From Pseudomonadota bacterium (lineage in GTDB: Bacteria; Pseudomonadota; Gammaproteobacteria; Burkholderiales; Methylophilaceae): 57,408 nt of DNA. A program made the translations under genes and the position numbers. The notes under the pieces were generated by a model. The model did not search any database, was not told the DNA's origin, and saw only the letters and a list, made by a program, of their open reading frames with translations. The stretch lies in the NCBI GenBank assembly GCA_020053735.1, contig JAGVMP010000002.1:1-57408 (forward strand). The letters run 5' to 3'. Positions 25,282 through 34,587 of this stretch are shown here, in pieces (position 1 is the first letter of the stretch; each line of letters starts with the position of its first letter).

Positions 25282-25386
25282 ATGATGAATAGAAACTTAA
25301 ATGAAAAATTATTTGTAGCCAGTGTCATCATGATGACTGGCTTTTTTGGACTTACTTTAGGACTAACATTAGGTTTAGTTTTTTAA
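25282..25386 (+). CDS. 34-residue hydrophobic membrane peptide, function unknown
   Basis: The ORF encodes MMNRNLNEKLFVASVIMMTG and continues FFGLTLGLTLGLVF: one predicted transmembrane helix with two GLTLGL repeats after a short charged N-terminus. AAAGGATATT lies upstream of the first ATG. Position between the cbb3 block and the DUF3034 gene, in a strand orientation opposite to both, makes it a candidate small subunit or assembly peptide for a respiratory complex, by analogy with short peptides such as CcoM of Pseudomonas stutzeri; I see no sequence identity that proves this. Confidence 0.5.
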   Translation: MMNRNLNEKLFVASVIMMTGFFGLTLGLTLGLVF

Positions 25387-25415
25387 ATTGCAATTTATAT
25401 AGTCACTACAGAATG

Positions 25416-26282
25416 TCAAAATGAAAGCTGCCCTGAAAGATACCAAGCACTCTGGTCATCTTTATCTGCGATATTACCTAAATCAACATATGCCGCCGTA
25501 AGTGCTAAATACTTTGAAGGGAACCACGCAATAAATAAATCTTTTGCATCATCTTCTTTAAAAGAATTTAGATTGTTAGGTCTGGCGCGATATTCAGTAC
25601 CTATCAGCAAACTGTCCGTTAACATCAATGCGGCTGATGCGGCAGGCTGTAGTTGGTATTTGTCGTGATTATCCCCTCCAAAACCTAGCAAACCAAACTG
25701 GTTGGCTTTGGTAGCTTGCAAGGTTATATTTAGCAGGACGTTTCTGCCACCAACTGCTGCTAAATATAGTTTAGTAGCAGATAAATAAACATCAACACCC
25801 GTTGCACGCTCTGCACCAAGCGCTTTGGGTACTTTATCAAAATCAACATTATGTTTAACTTGTATGCCAGCGGCTACCTGCGGCACCCAAGTATCTTGAT
25901 CATAAACTGCATCACCAAACAATCGCACTTTTGCACCTAGCGTATGCATACGAATATGCTCGCCTGGTACTGTGTCACTTAAACCAAAACGCTGATGCGC
26001 GTATGAGATCTCGACACGATTGTTGAAACCAACTGCAAATCCAGCTAAATTCATATCAAAATCATCATTGGTTTTGGCATGCGTATAAAATGCAGTTGCG
26101 CCTATTTCTTCGCGTGTTCCGTAGCCTGCAATCAGCGCCCATGGCGTCAGTCCCCCACCCGCAGAACCTTCTATTTGCATTACGCCGCCTGTGGCTAGTA
26201 GCCTTTCACCAGCTGGTATATGGTTAGATGTGATACCTACAAAAAGTAACGTTAAAACTTGTAATAATTTTTTATTATTCAT
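25416..26282 (-). CDS. DUF3034 family protein, predicted outer membrane or periplasmic
   Basis: A 288-residue protein from the ATG at 26282 (MNNKKLLQVLTLLFVGITSN), which gives a normal signal peptide; upstream in-frame ATGs do not. Segments GGVMQIEGSAGGGLTPWALI, VEISYAHQRFG and the C-terminal alternating pattern ending in SGQLSF (terminal Phe) suggest a beta-barrel. It matches the DUF3034 family by its N-terminal motif. No reaction is known. It is divergent from the haemoglobin-cupredoxin-GGDEF unit, which may share its regulation. Confidence 0.75.
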   Translation of the reverse strand: MNNKKLLQVLTLLFVGITSNHIPAGERLLATGGVMQIEGSAGGGLTPWALIAGYGTREEIGATAFYTHAKTNDDFDMNLAGFAVGFNNRVEISYAHQRFGLSDTVPGEHIRMHTLGAKVRLFGDAVYDQDTWVPQVAAGIQVKHNVDFDKVPKALGAERATGVDVYLSATKLYLAAVGGRNVLLNITLQATKANQFGLLGFGGDNHDKYQLQPAASAALMLTDSLLIGTEYRARPNNLNSFKEDDAKDLFIAWFPSKYLALTAAYVDLGNIADKDDQSAWYLSGQLSF

Positions 26283-26470
26283 GTGATTAAATGCAGTGCG
26301 CAAAATATGAACCATTAATGTGACATTAAATCTATAGTAGGCATGTTTTGTGCGTACACTACTTATGAAGTTAATGCATTGTAGTTTAATATCAAGCAAA
26401 ACTTATGCCTAATGATTTAATCGTAGTTAGTCACCGAGTGTTTACAAGTAACACAGGGGGGAATAATGTA

Positions 26471-26935
26471 ATGTATAAAAAAAATATTTTAATGCCTATG
26501 TTGTGTTTAGCGATTAGCAGTTTAGTCGCATGTACCAACTTGACGAATCCTGATAAATCCAGTCCTATAAAAATCCAGAACCATAGTTTGTTTCAACGCA
26601 TTGGCGGATTGCCTGTATTAACAAAAATTGTAGATGAGTCTATTGATGAAATAGCCAACTCACCAAGAACCAAACGTTCATTTGACGGTATTAAACTGGC
26701 TCCACTGAAAGAAAGTATCGTGTTGCAACTCTGTAAAATTACAGATGGTGGTTGCATTTATGAAGGCGAAACGATGTTAAATGCGCATCGGGATGCAAAA
26801 ATATCTGAAGCTGAATTTGATGCATTTGTGGACATGTTTCGAACAACACTGACTAAACATTTACCTACCCGCGAAAAGAATGAATTATTAAAAATACTAG
26901 CCCCCATGAAACGCGATATCGTTACGCCTCTTTAA
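26471..26935 (+). CDS. exported group 1 truncated haemoglobin lipoprotein
   Basis: A 154-residue protein. A signal peptide and lipobox (ISSLVACTN) at the N-terminus predict lipid anchoring. The rest has the group 1 truncated-globin pattern: FQRIGGLPVLTKIVDESIDE and, for the haem, NAHRDAKISEAEFDAFVDM, where His is the likely proximal ligand. Such globins bind O2 or NO. The ATG at 26471 follows a run of five G residues; a start at 26405 would spoil the signal peptide. It is first in an operon-like unit with the cupredoxin and GGDEF-EAL genes. Confidence 0.8.
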   Translation: MYKKNILMPMLCLAISSLVACTNLTNPDKSSPIKIQNHSLFQRIGGLPVLTKIVDESIDEIANSPRTKRSFDGIKLAPLKESIVLQLCKITDGGCIYEGETMLNAHRDAKISEAEFDAFVDMFRTTLTKHLPTREKNELLKILAPMKRDIVTPL

Positions 26936-26985
26936 CACTAGGCAGCTTTAAATTCATAAGTCAATTACAACAAAAGGCGAGCGCT

Positions 26986-27615
26986 TTGAATAAATTGTTA
27001 CCGCACCATCACTTGTTAATTTGCAGCATTTTATTAAGTGCTTTTACCGTACCAACCTATGCGGGAGAATTAACCGTAAATGTACTGGATACTGCTGGTG
27101 CCCCTATTGAGAATGCTGTCGTTTATGCAGAGCCTGAGAATATAAGCCCGTTGCCTATAGCACCAGCCATAATTGAACAGCGAGGTAAACAATTTAACCC
27201 CTTGGTAAGCGTGGTACAAACGGGCACCGATGTTACGTTTCCTAACTTTGATAGCGTTAGGCATCACGTTTACTCTTTCTCTCCCGCCAAAACATTCGAG
27301 CTGAAATTGTATTCTGGCGTACCAGCTAACCCTGTTAGATTTGATAAAGCAGGTACAGTGGTATTAGGCTGCAATATTCATGACAACATGCTTGCATTTA
27401 TACAAGTGGTAGACACGCCGTACTTTGCCAAAACCAACAAAATGGGTAAGGCTACATTAAGTGATTTACCAAATGGTAATTACACATTAAAAACTTGGCA
27501 CTATGCTTTAGCAAAAGAGAAAGATATTTTTGAAGCGCAATTGGCAGTAAAGGGTTCACAAGCGGCTACTATTAATTTAACACTCAAACCTTTTTTAATC
27601 CCAGCACGGAAATAA
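26986..27615 (+). CDS. cupredoxin-like periplasmic protein (annotated methylamine utilization type)
   Basis: A 209-residue exported protein starting at TTG after AAAAGGCGAG. The signal peptide (LLICSILLSAFTVPTYAG) is followed by a plastocyanin-like domain. Copper ligands are plausible: H in FDSVRHHVYSFS, C in GCNIHDNM and its H and M. A carboxypeptidase-regulatory-like beta domain (KMGKATLSDLPNGNYTLKTW) follows. Homologues are often labelled methylamine utilization protein, but it is not part of a mau cluster here, and an electron-transfer or copper-sensing role is inference. Confidence 0.7.
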   Translation: MNKLLPHHHLLICSILLSAFTVPTYAGELTVNVLDTAGAPIENAVVYAEPENISPLPIAPAIIEQRGKQFNPLVSVVQTGTDVTFPNFDSVRHHVYSFSPAKTFELKLYSGVPANPVRFDKAGTVVLGCNIHDNMLAFIQVVDTPYFAKTNKMGKATLSDLPNGNYTLKTWHYALAKEKDIFEAQLAVKGSQAATINLTLKPFLIPARK

Positions 27616-27636
27616 TTAGTTTTTTATTTTTTATTC

Positions 27637-30069
27637 ATGCCATTTAAAAGCTTACGTAGCCGCATCATTTTTACATTCCTCACCCTTATTTTGGTGGTGC
27701 AGTTTGTTGGGTTTATTGCCATCTGGTTTAGCATCAACAAGAACGCACGCGTTGCTATTACCGAACAGTTAGGTATTGGTGAGGAGGTACTGCGGAATGT
27801 GATTACCAGAAGTGGCGAAAATCTCACCTTGAGCGCTCGAATTTTAGCCACTGATTACGGTTTCCGTCAGGCAATTGCAACCAACGATTATGAAACCATT
27901 AAATCTGCATTGGATAATAACGGCGCTAGAATCGATTCAGATATCAATATGTTATACAGCCCAGCAGGCGATCGAGAGGTAGTATCAGGCAGCATACCAG
28001 CTTACTTAATAGACACGCCAATTCTAAATCTCATTGAATCGTCTCAATCAGGTGGCAATTCGTTTGGTACAGCTGTATTTAATGGCAAGCCTTATTTGCT
28101 TGTAGCAGTGCCTGTAAAAGCACCATTGACCATTGCCTGGATTATCACGGGCTTTGAAATTGACGATAGCTGGGCAAAGCGCATTCAAGATGTATCAAAG
28201 TTGGAAGTCAGTTTTATTACTAAAACCAATGACGCAATTGCTGCCAATTCTTCAGCCATTACTTCTAAATGGAATTTGTTATCAACAACGATGGATAAGC
28301 GCTCCGCGCAAGATATCGTTAAAAATATTCCATTGCAGTGGCCACAACAAGTAACAGCCAAAAATACTGCCTTAACCAAAACCATGGATAGTGAAGTCAC
28401 TATTCAAGATTCAGATTACAGCACACGTTACGTAGAGTTGCTAAATGATGATAATCAGGTACTGGTCGCGGTACTGCAACGCTCAATTAGTGAGTCACTG
28501 GCACCTTACCTCACACTACAGCTCAATTTATTAGCACTCACAATTTTGGGAGCACTTGTATTTATTGCTGGCAGTATATTTACAGCTAGACGCATTACTC
28601 AACCTTTAACTGCTTTGGTTGATACTGCAGAATTGTTAGAAAAAGGTGATTATAGTGATGTGATTCGATCAAATAGCAATGATGAAATTGGCCATTTGGG
28701 ACGTACATTTGATCGTATGCGTGAGGCGATTGGCGAGCGTGAACGAAAAATTAGTAAATTGGCTTATTGGGACGAACTGACACAATTACCCAACCGTGCA
28801 TTTTTTACGGATCAATTGCTTAAGTTTGCTGAAAATTACAAAGAAAATAACCAAACATTTTCAGTGCTAATGATGGATTTGGATCGATTTAAACACGTCA
28901 ATGATGTGCTTGGACATTCTGCGGCTGACAAGCTATTAACGGGTGTCGCATATCGACTTAAAGCGAATTGCAAGGGTGATAATGATATCGTTGCGCGACT
29001 TGGCGGGGATGAGTTCGGTATAATTTTAGCGAATACTAATGCTGCATTAGCAGTAGAAGTGGCTCGAAGATTACGATCTGCATTAGAAACACCAATTGCA
29101 CTAAACGACTCATTTGTGGATTTAAGCGCGGGTGTAGGTATTGCTAATTATCCAGAACATACAAAAGATATCGAGCTTTTGCTAAGCCGCGCTGAAATCG
29201 CTATGTACGCTGCAAAGAACTCGGCTAGTGGGGTAACCGTTTATCACAGCGGCTTAGATGTTGCGAATGAAGAAAACTTATCGCTTGTGAGTGAGATTAG
29301 AGTTGCGGTTGAACAAAACCAGTTATCTTTATACGTACAACCCAAAATAGACTTTGCGACGGGAAAGTTACTGGCTGTAGAAGCATTAGTGCGTTGGAAC
29401 CACCCAGAACGTGGTTTGATATTTCCCGATATGTTTATCCCATTTGCGGAGCAAACTGGTCATATCAGTAAAATTAGTTATTGGATGCTGTGTGAGTCGG
29501 CACGTTATGCTGCGCATTGGCAAAAACAAGGCCTTGACATGACACTTGCTGTTAATTTATCAGCACGTGATTTAATTGATATTGAGTTACCGAACAAGTT
29601 AAAAGAAATCCTCGCAGAACACAAATTATCCGCAAGTTCTTTGTCATTAGAAATTACCGAGAGCAGCATCATGGATGACCCAGCACGCGCGCTAGATACT
29701 GTAGAGCGCATTGCCAAAATGGGCATTCAATTATCAATTGATGATTTTGGCACAGGCTACTCATCTTTAGCCTATCTTAAACGCTTACCAGTCAACGAAC
29801 TTAAAATTGACAAATCATTCGTAATGAATATTGAACACGATAATGATGACGTCACCATTGTTAAATCTACAATTGAGCTTGGCCATAATCTAGGCTTAAA
29901 AGTGGTTGCTGAAGGTATCGAAAATAAAAACGTATGGAACATACTTAACGCTATGGGTTGCGATTATGGGCAGGGTTATTTTATGAGTAAGCCTATGCAC
30001 GCTAGCAAATTGCTAGATTGGTCAAAGCAGTGGGCACAACAAACGATATTGGTAATGGCTGAAGACTAA
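27637..30069 (+). CDS. membrane sensor GGDEF-EAL c-di-GMP enzyme
   Basis: An 810-residue protein. TM1 (about 12-32) and TM2 (about 290-312) enclose a periplasmic sensor of roughly 260 residues. A HAMP domain, GGDEF and EAL follow. The cyclase motif is intact (ARLGGDEFGI), but the usual RxxD inhibition site is absent (GDND). EAL residues are present (EALVRW, NLSARD, ITESS, DDFGTGYSS, KIDKSF, AEGIE). Either or both activities are possible. It lies 21 bases after the cupredoxin gene, so the periplasmic domain may read that protein or the globin. Confidence 0.92.
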   Translation: MPFKSLRSRIIFTFLTLILVVQFVGFIAIWFSINKNARVAITEQLGIGEEVLRNVITRSGENLTLSARILATDYGFRQAIATNDYETIKSALDNNGARIDSDINMLYSPAGDREVVSGSIPAYLIDTPILNLIESSQSGGNSFGTAVFNGKPYLLVAVPVKAPLTIAWIITGFEIDDSWAKRIQDVSKLEVSFITKTNDAIAANSSAITSKWNLLSTTMDKRSAQDIVKNIPLQWPQQVTAKNTALTKTMDSEVTIQDSDYSTRYVELLNDDNQVLVAVLQRSISESLAPYLTLQLNLLALTILGALVFIAGSIFTARRITQPLTALVDTAELLEKGDYSDVIRSNSNDEIGHLGRTFDRMREAIGERERKISKLAYWDELTQLPNRAFFTDQLLKFAENYKENNQTFSVLMMDLDRFKHVNDVLGHSAADKLLTGVAYRLKANCKGDNDIVARLGGDEFGIILANTNAALAVEVARRLRSALETPIALNDSFVDLSAGVGIANYPEHTKDIELLLSRAEIAMYAAKNSASGVTVYHSGLDVANEENLSLVSEIRVAVEQNQLSLYVQPKIDFATGKLLAVEALVRWNHPERGLIFPDMFIPFAEQTGHISKISYWMLCESARYAAHWQKQGLDMTLAVNLSARDLIDIELPNKLKEILAEHKLSASSLSLEITESSIMDDPARALDTVERIAKMGIQLSIDDFGTGYSSLAYLKRLPVNELKIDKSFVMNIEHDNDDVTIVKSTIELGHNLGLKVVAEGIENKNVWNILNAMGCDYGQGYFMSKPMHASKLLDWSKQWAQQTILVMAED

Positions 30070-30212
30070 GCCCAAAAAGCGAGACTGTCATGGTCGTTTG
30101 CACTACAGTTTTCGGCTGGCAAGACATTGCGGATTACATTGAAATCAGCCTATTTAATGCCTTCACATCTTATATTTCGTGTGTACAATATACGGATTAA
30201 ATAGGATGCATC

Positions 30213-30536
30213 ATGAAAAGTTACTCAGAAATTGAAGCAAGTGAATTATTTGATCACATTAACAAACCCAAAGTATTATTGGTGGATGTGCGTAATGACG
30301 ATGAAGTGGCGCGCGGCGTTATTCCAGGCGCACTGCATATTCAGCTATCCATGTTGCCATTGCAATACGAAAAACTGATGAACGCGAACTCAGTGGTTTT
30401 TTATTGTCATAGCGGCATACGCTCTGCCCATGCGGCTGATTTTGCCGTTAGCAAGGGCATACAAGACGTGTTTAATTTAGTAGGTGGCGTGGTGGCGTGG
30501 GGAAAAGCGGGCTACACATTAAGTATTAAGAAGTAA
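30213..30536 (+). CDS. rhodanese-like sulfurtransferase
   Basis: A 107-residue single-domain rhodanese. The active-site loop is FYCHSGIRSAHAAD, with catalytic Cys. N-terminal LLVDVRNDDEVARGVIPGAL matches the family. It likely carries persulfide sulfur. It is followed, with a short gap, by tusA and a dsrE2-like gene, a combination known in sulfur-oxidising bacteria, which suggests sulfur relay. No signal peptide, so cytosolic. Confidence 0.92.
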   Translation: MKSYSEIEASELFDHINKPKVLLVDVRNDDEVARGVIPGALHIQLSMLPLQYEKLMNANSVVFYCHSGIRSAHAADFAVSKGIQDVFNLVGGVVAWGKAGYTLSIKK

Positions 30537-30601
30537 ATTTGCTAAAAAGTCATTTGATAGAAAAAATTAGCCCGATTGGAAAACTAACGGATTGGAAAAC
30601 C

Positions 30602-30838
30602 ATGGAATTTGATAAAGAATGTGACGCGCGCAACTTAAATTGCCCGCTGCCAATTTTGCGTTGCAAAAAAAGCTTAGGCGAAGTTGAGGCTGGGCAAACC
30701 TTAAAAATCATCGCTACCGACCCGGGCTCAGTGAAAGATTTTCAGGCTTTTTGCAAACAAACAGGGCATGAGCTATTACAGCTGGATCAAGTAGATAGTG
30801 AGTTTACGTTTTACATTAAAAAACGGGCAGATGCCTGA
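30602..30838 (+). CDS. tusA: TusA-family sulfur carrier protein
   Basis: A 78-residue TusA-like protein. The CPxP site is in ARNLNCPLPILRCKKSLGE; the Cys carries the persulfide. The ATG at 30602 is chosen because upstream codons in this frame have only a TTG start at 30539 and no family homology. It is placed between the rhodanese and DsrE2 genes. TusA passes sulfur between rhodanese and acceptor proteins, in thiolation or in dissimilatory sulfur oxidation; no further Dsr/Hdr genes are in the window. Confidence 0.92.
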   Translation: MEFDKECDARNLNCPLPILRCKKSLGEVEAGQTLKIIATDPGSVKDFQAFCKQTGHELLQLDQVDSEFTFYIKKRADA

Positions 30839-30855
30839 TAAGTGTTAGATGTAGC

Positions 30856-31335
30856 ATGACCAAAAACTCACCAAAAAAACTTGCATTAATTGCCTCCAAA
30901 GGTACGCTTGATTGGGCATACCCGCCTTTCATTTTGGCATCTACCGCTGCCGCGCTAGACTACGAAGTACAAATATTCTTCACTTTTTACGGGCTTACCC
31001 TGCTTAAAAAAGATTTAAGCGAGATGAAAGTATCACCCCTTGGCAACCCCGCCATGCCTATGCCAGTCCCTATGCCTAATTTGGTGCAGATGATTCCAGG
31101 TATGGAGAGCATGGCCACCATGATGATGAAGCAAAAAATAGCCAGTAAAGGTGTGGCGAGCATAGAAGATTTGCGCAGTGCATGTATTGAAAGTGGCGTT
31201 AAGCTGATTGCCTGCCAAATGACCGTGGATTTATTCGACTTTAAAAAAACTGATTTTATCGATGAAATTGAATTTGGTGGTGCCGCGACGTTTTTTGAGT
31301 TTGCGGGTGAATCAGATGTGAATTTGTTTATTTGA
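30856..31335 (+). CDS. DsrE2-like (DsrE/DsrF/DrsH family) protein
   Basis: A 159-residue DsrE-fold protein beginning KKLALIASKGTLDWAYPPFI, with a Met/Pro-rich loop (NPAMPMPVPMPN) and the cysteine region ACIESGVKLIACQMTVDLF near 120-135 where the DsrE2 active Cys sits. DsrE2 proteins accept sulfur from rhodanese/TusA. It closes the three-gene sulfur-relay unit, 17 bases after tusA. A membrane segment seen in some DsrE2 proteins is not clear here. Confidence 0.88.
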   Translation: MTKNSPKKLALIASKGTLDWAYPPFILASTAAALDYEVQIFFTFYGLTLLKKDLSEMKVSPLGNPAMPMPVPMPNLVQMIPGMESMATMMMKQKIASKGVASIEDLRSACIESGVKLIACQMTVDLFDFKKTDFIDEIEFGGAATFFEFAGESDVNLFI

Positions 31336-31458
31336 TTATCACAAATCAGCACGAGAAAAAATGAAGCCTCTGCAAGCCAGTATTCATAAGGATTGTAGGC
31401 TATGCCAAATGATTAGCCATTAGTTTAATCTGCAATTTAAATTAAATAGTGTGCTTAT

Positions 31459-31665
31459 TTATGCTGACACCTTTTGCTCTATTAACGCTTTTACAAAAAC
31501 TTCAATATCCCAGTCACAGCCACCACAGCCAGTTTTAGCGCCTGTCCAGCGTGAAATAGCTTCTAAATCCATGCCTTGCTGCACTAAATCATAAACTTGT
31601 CCTCTTGTAGTGCCACTGCAAGAGCAGATAATTTCATCAGTGAGACTCTCTTTTTCTGCAGTCAT
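31459..31665 (-). CDS. BFD-like [2Fe-2S] protein
   Basis: A 68-residue (2Fe-2S)-binding protein of the bacterioferritin-associated ferredoxin type. The cluster cysteines follow the pattern CSC near residue 15 and GCGGC near 47, that is CxC and CxxC. It starts at ATG 31665, about 12 bases after the valS stop, and reads in the same direction; an in-frame TTG at 31671 is possible. It may reduce bacterioferritin or act as a small electron carrier. No bacterioferritin gene is in the window. Confidence 0.8.
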   Translation of the reverse strand: MTAEKESLTDEIICSCSGTTRGQVYDLVQQGMDLEAISRWTGAKTGCGGCDWDIEVFVKALIEQKVSA

Positions 31666-31677
31666 GTGCAAATGGCA

Positions 31678-34545
31678 TTATTTCAGTTTTGCTAACTGCG
31701 CTTTTAGCTTTTCTAAATTCGCAGTAAATTCCGCAACCCGCGCTTTTTCTTGTGCCACAACTTCAGCTGGCGCACGCGCCACAAAACTTTCATTATTAAG
31801 CTTACCGTTAGCTTTTGCAATTTCACCTTCATAACGTGCGATTTCTTTGCTAATACGCTCTCTTTCTGCGGCAACATCAATCTCAACTTTTAACATCAGT
31901 TTAAAATCATTCACCAGCATGACAGGTGCATCCGCTTCTGGAAGTTCTGCCACAATCGCAACATCTTCTAACTTAGCCAATGCCTTTAAATAGGGCGCAT
32001 AGGCTTGTAACTGTGTTGCATCTCCAGCAGCAACTAATGGCACACGCGCTGCGGGTGAGATACCCATTTCACCACGTAAACTGCGACATGCATCGACCAT
32101 TTGTTTTAATTGTGCCACCCAAGCTTCAGATGCTGCATCCAGTTTATCAGGCTGCGCTTTTGGGTAAGGCTGCAGCATAACGCTTGGTTTATCAATACCA
32201 GTCATTGGGGCGATAGTCTGCCAAATCTCTTCGGTAATAAATGGCATAATCGGGTGCGCTAAACGTAAGATTGTTTCTAAAACTCTTAACAAAGTACGTC
32301 TAGTGGCGCGCTTTTCGGCATCATCCCCATTCTGGATTTGTACTTTGGCTAGCTCTAAATACCAGTCGCAGTATTCATCCCATACAAATTCGTAAATCGC
32401 TTTCGCAGCTAAATCGAATCTATAGTCAGCAAAGGCTTTTTCTACATCTGCTTCTGTGCGTTGCAATATACTCACAATCCATCTGTCAGCTTGGCTAAAC
32501 TTACGCCCGCCCTCACCGCAACTGGCGGCATCAAAGCCGTTATCTTGAGGCGTTCCATCTTCTTTCAGTGTATTCATCAACACAAAACGCGTAGCATTCC
32601 ATAATTTATTGCAGAAATTACGGTAACCGTCGCAGCGCTGCAAATCAAACTTAATGTCGCGGCCTGGGCTGGCTAAAGCGGCGAAGGTAAAACGCAAGGC
32701 ATCCGTGCCGTAAGCAGCAATCCCTTCGGGGAATTCTTTGCGCGTACGCTTCTCGATTTTTTCTGCATCTTTCGGGTTCATTAAACCCGTAGTCCGCTTT
32801 TTGATGAGCTGATCTAAACCAATACCATCTATTAAATCAATTGGGTCTAGCACGTTACCTTTAGATTTACTCATCTTCTGGCCTTCCGCATCGCGGATGA
32901 GGCCATGTACATACACATGCTTGAATGGAATTTTGCCGGTGATGTGCTTGGTCATCATCACCATACGCGCCACCCAAAAGAAGATGATGTCGAAACCTGT
33001 CACTAAAACACTAGACGGTAAATATTGCTGCAAAGCAATATTGGCGGCATCTTTGGCTTTGTCGCCTGTCCAGTCCAAAGTAGAGAAAGGCCAAAGCGCT
33101 GATGAATACCAAGTATCTAAAACATCATCATCGCGTGTTAAGTCACCTGTATAGCCGTCTTCTGCGGCTAATGCTTTCGCTGCATTTTCATCATGTGCCA
33201 CATACACTTTGCCGTCATCTGTGTACCAAGCTGGGATTTGATGACCCCACCAAAGTTGACGTGAGATACACCAATCCTGAATGTTATTCAGCCATTGGTT
33301 GTAAGTGTTCACCCAGTTTTCTGGATAAAACTTAATTTCGCCGCTTGCTACAACGTCTAACGCTTTTTGCGTGATGGATTTACCCGTTTCATCAGGTTTA
33401 CTCATGGCAACAAACCATTGGTCGGTCAGCATCGGCTCAATCACAACGCCAGTTCTATCGCCGCGAGGCACTTTGAGTTTATGTTTTTCAGTTTTGACTA
33501 AGTAACCTTGAGCATCTAAGTCAGCTACCACTTGCTTACGTGCAGCAAAACGCTCTAGACCTTGATACTGCTTGGGCGCAGCATCATTCACGTTACCGTT
33601 CAAGGTGAGTATGCCAATTATCGGCAGTTTGTGACGCTGACCTACCGCATAGTCATTAAAGTCATGGGCGGGCGTGACCTTCACTACACCAGTACCAAAT
33701 TCTTTATCAACATAATCATCAGCAATAATCGGGATTTCACGGTCGCATAACGGCAACTTTACATTTTGACCAATCAAATGCGCATAGCGCTCATCTTCAG
33801 GATGCACCATCACTGCCACATCACCGAGCATGGTTTCTGGACGGGTAGTCGCAACGGTTAGATGTCCATCACCGCTGGCAAGCGGATAGTTGATGTGCCA
33901 CATAAAGCCATCTTCTTCCTCTTGCACTACCTCTAAATCTGACACCGCTGTGCCGAGTTTTACGTCCCAATTTACTAATCTTTTTCCTCGGTAAATCAAG
34001 CCTTCGTTATACAAACGCACAAAAGTTTCGGTGACGGTTTTGTTCAAGCCTTCATCCATCGTGAAACGTTCACGGCTCCAATCCGGTGAAGTGCCTAAAC
34101 GGCGCATTTGTTTGGTAATCGTGCCACCAGAATATTCTTTCCACTCCCACACTTTTTCCAAAAATTTCTCGCGGCCTAAGTCATGGCGCGATACGCCTTG
34201 CGCATCTAACTGACGCTCAACCACAATCTGTGTAGCAATGCCCGCATGGTCTGTGCCTGGTTGCCATAACGTATTGTCGCCACGCATGCGGTGGTAGCGT
34301 GTCAGTGCATCCATTAAAGTTTGGTTGAAGCCATGCCCCATATGTAATGTGCCTGTGACATTAGGCGGTGGTAACAAGATACAGAAGTTGTCTTTAATTT
34401 CAGGGTTTGACTCTGTAGGTTGGTTAAAACCAGCAGCATAATAGCCTTTGCTCTCCCAAAACGCATACCATTTGGCTTCTATGGTTTTGGGGTCAAAAGA
34501 TTTATCTAGTTCTTGGTTGGGGGTTTGCGTAGTCATAGCCGCCAT
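31678..34545 (-). CDS. valS: valyl-tRNA synthetase
   Basis: A 955-residue class I aminoacyl-tRNA synthetase. HIGH motif is in [10 protein letters not shown]; the editing (CP1) domain spans about 190-360 with [15 protein letters not shown] is in [12 protein letters not shown]; a C-terminal tRNA-binding coiled coil (about 890-955) ends the protein. It attaches valine to tRNA-Val. An in-frame ATG three codons in (34536) is an equally possible start. Full length and typical; an essential core gene. Confidence 0.97.
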   Translation of the reverse strand: MAAMTTQTPNQELDKSFDPKTIEAKWYAFWESKGYYAAGFNQPTESNPEIKDNFCILLPPPNVTGTLHMGHGFNQTLMDALTRYHRMRGDNTLWQPGTDHAGIATQIVVERQLDAQGVSRHDLGREKFLEKVWEWKEYSGGTITKQMRRLGTSPDWSRERFTMDEGLNKTVTETFVRLYNEGLIYRGKRLVNWDVKLGTAVSDLEVVQEEEDGFMWHINYPLASGDGHLTVATTRPETMLGDVAVMVHPEDERYAHLIGQNVKLPLCDREIPIIADDYVDKEFGTGVVKVTPAHDFNDYAVGQRHKLPIIGILTLNGNVNDAAPKQYQGLERFAARKQVVADLDAQGYLVKTEKHKLKVPRGDRTGVVIEPMLTDQWFVAMSKPDETGKSITQKALDVVASGEIKFYPENWVNTYNQWLNNIQDWCISRQLWWGHQIPAWYTDDGKVYVAHDENAAKALAAEDGYTGDLTRDDDVLDTWYSSALWPFSTLDWTGDKAKDAANIALQQYLPSSVLVTGFDIIFFWVARMVMMTKHITGKIPFKHVYVHGLIRDAEGQKMSKSKGNVLDPIDLIDGIGLDQLIKKRTTGLMNPKDAEKIEKRTRKEFPEGIAAYGTDALRFTFAALASPGRDIKFDLQRCDGYRNFCNKLWNATRFVLMNTLKEDGTPQDNGFDAASCGEGGRKFSQADRWIVSILQRTEADVEKAFADYRFDLAAKAIYEFVWDEYCDWYLELAKVQIQNGDDAEKRATRRTLLRVLETILRLAHPIMPFITEEIWQTIAPMTGIDKPSVMLQPYPKAQPDKLDAASEAWVAQLKQMVDACRSLRGEMGISPAARVPLVAAGDATQLQAYAPYLKALAKLEDVAIVAELPEADAPVMLVNDFKLMLKVEIDVAAERERISKEIARYEGEIAKANGKLNNESFVARAPAEVVAQEKARVAEFTANLEKLKAQLAKLK

Positions 34546-34587
34546 TTTAACATAGGCACCATGCTTACTTAAATCAGGTCGATTGGT

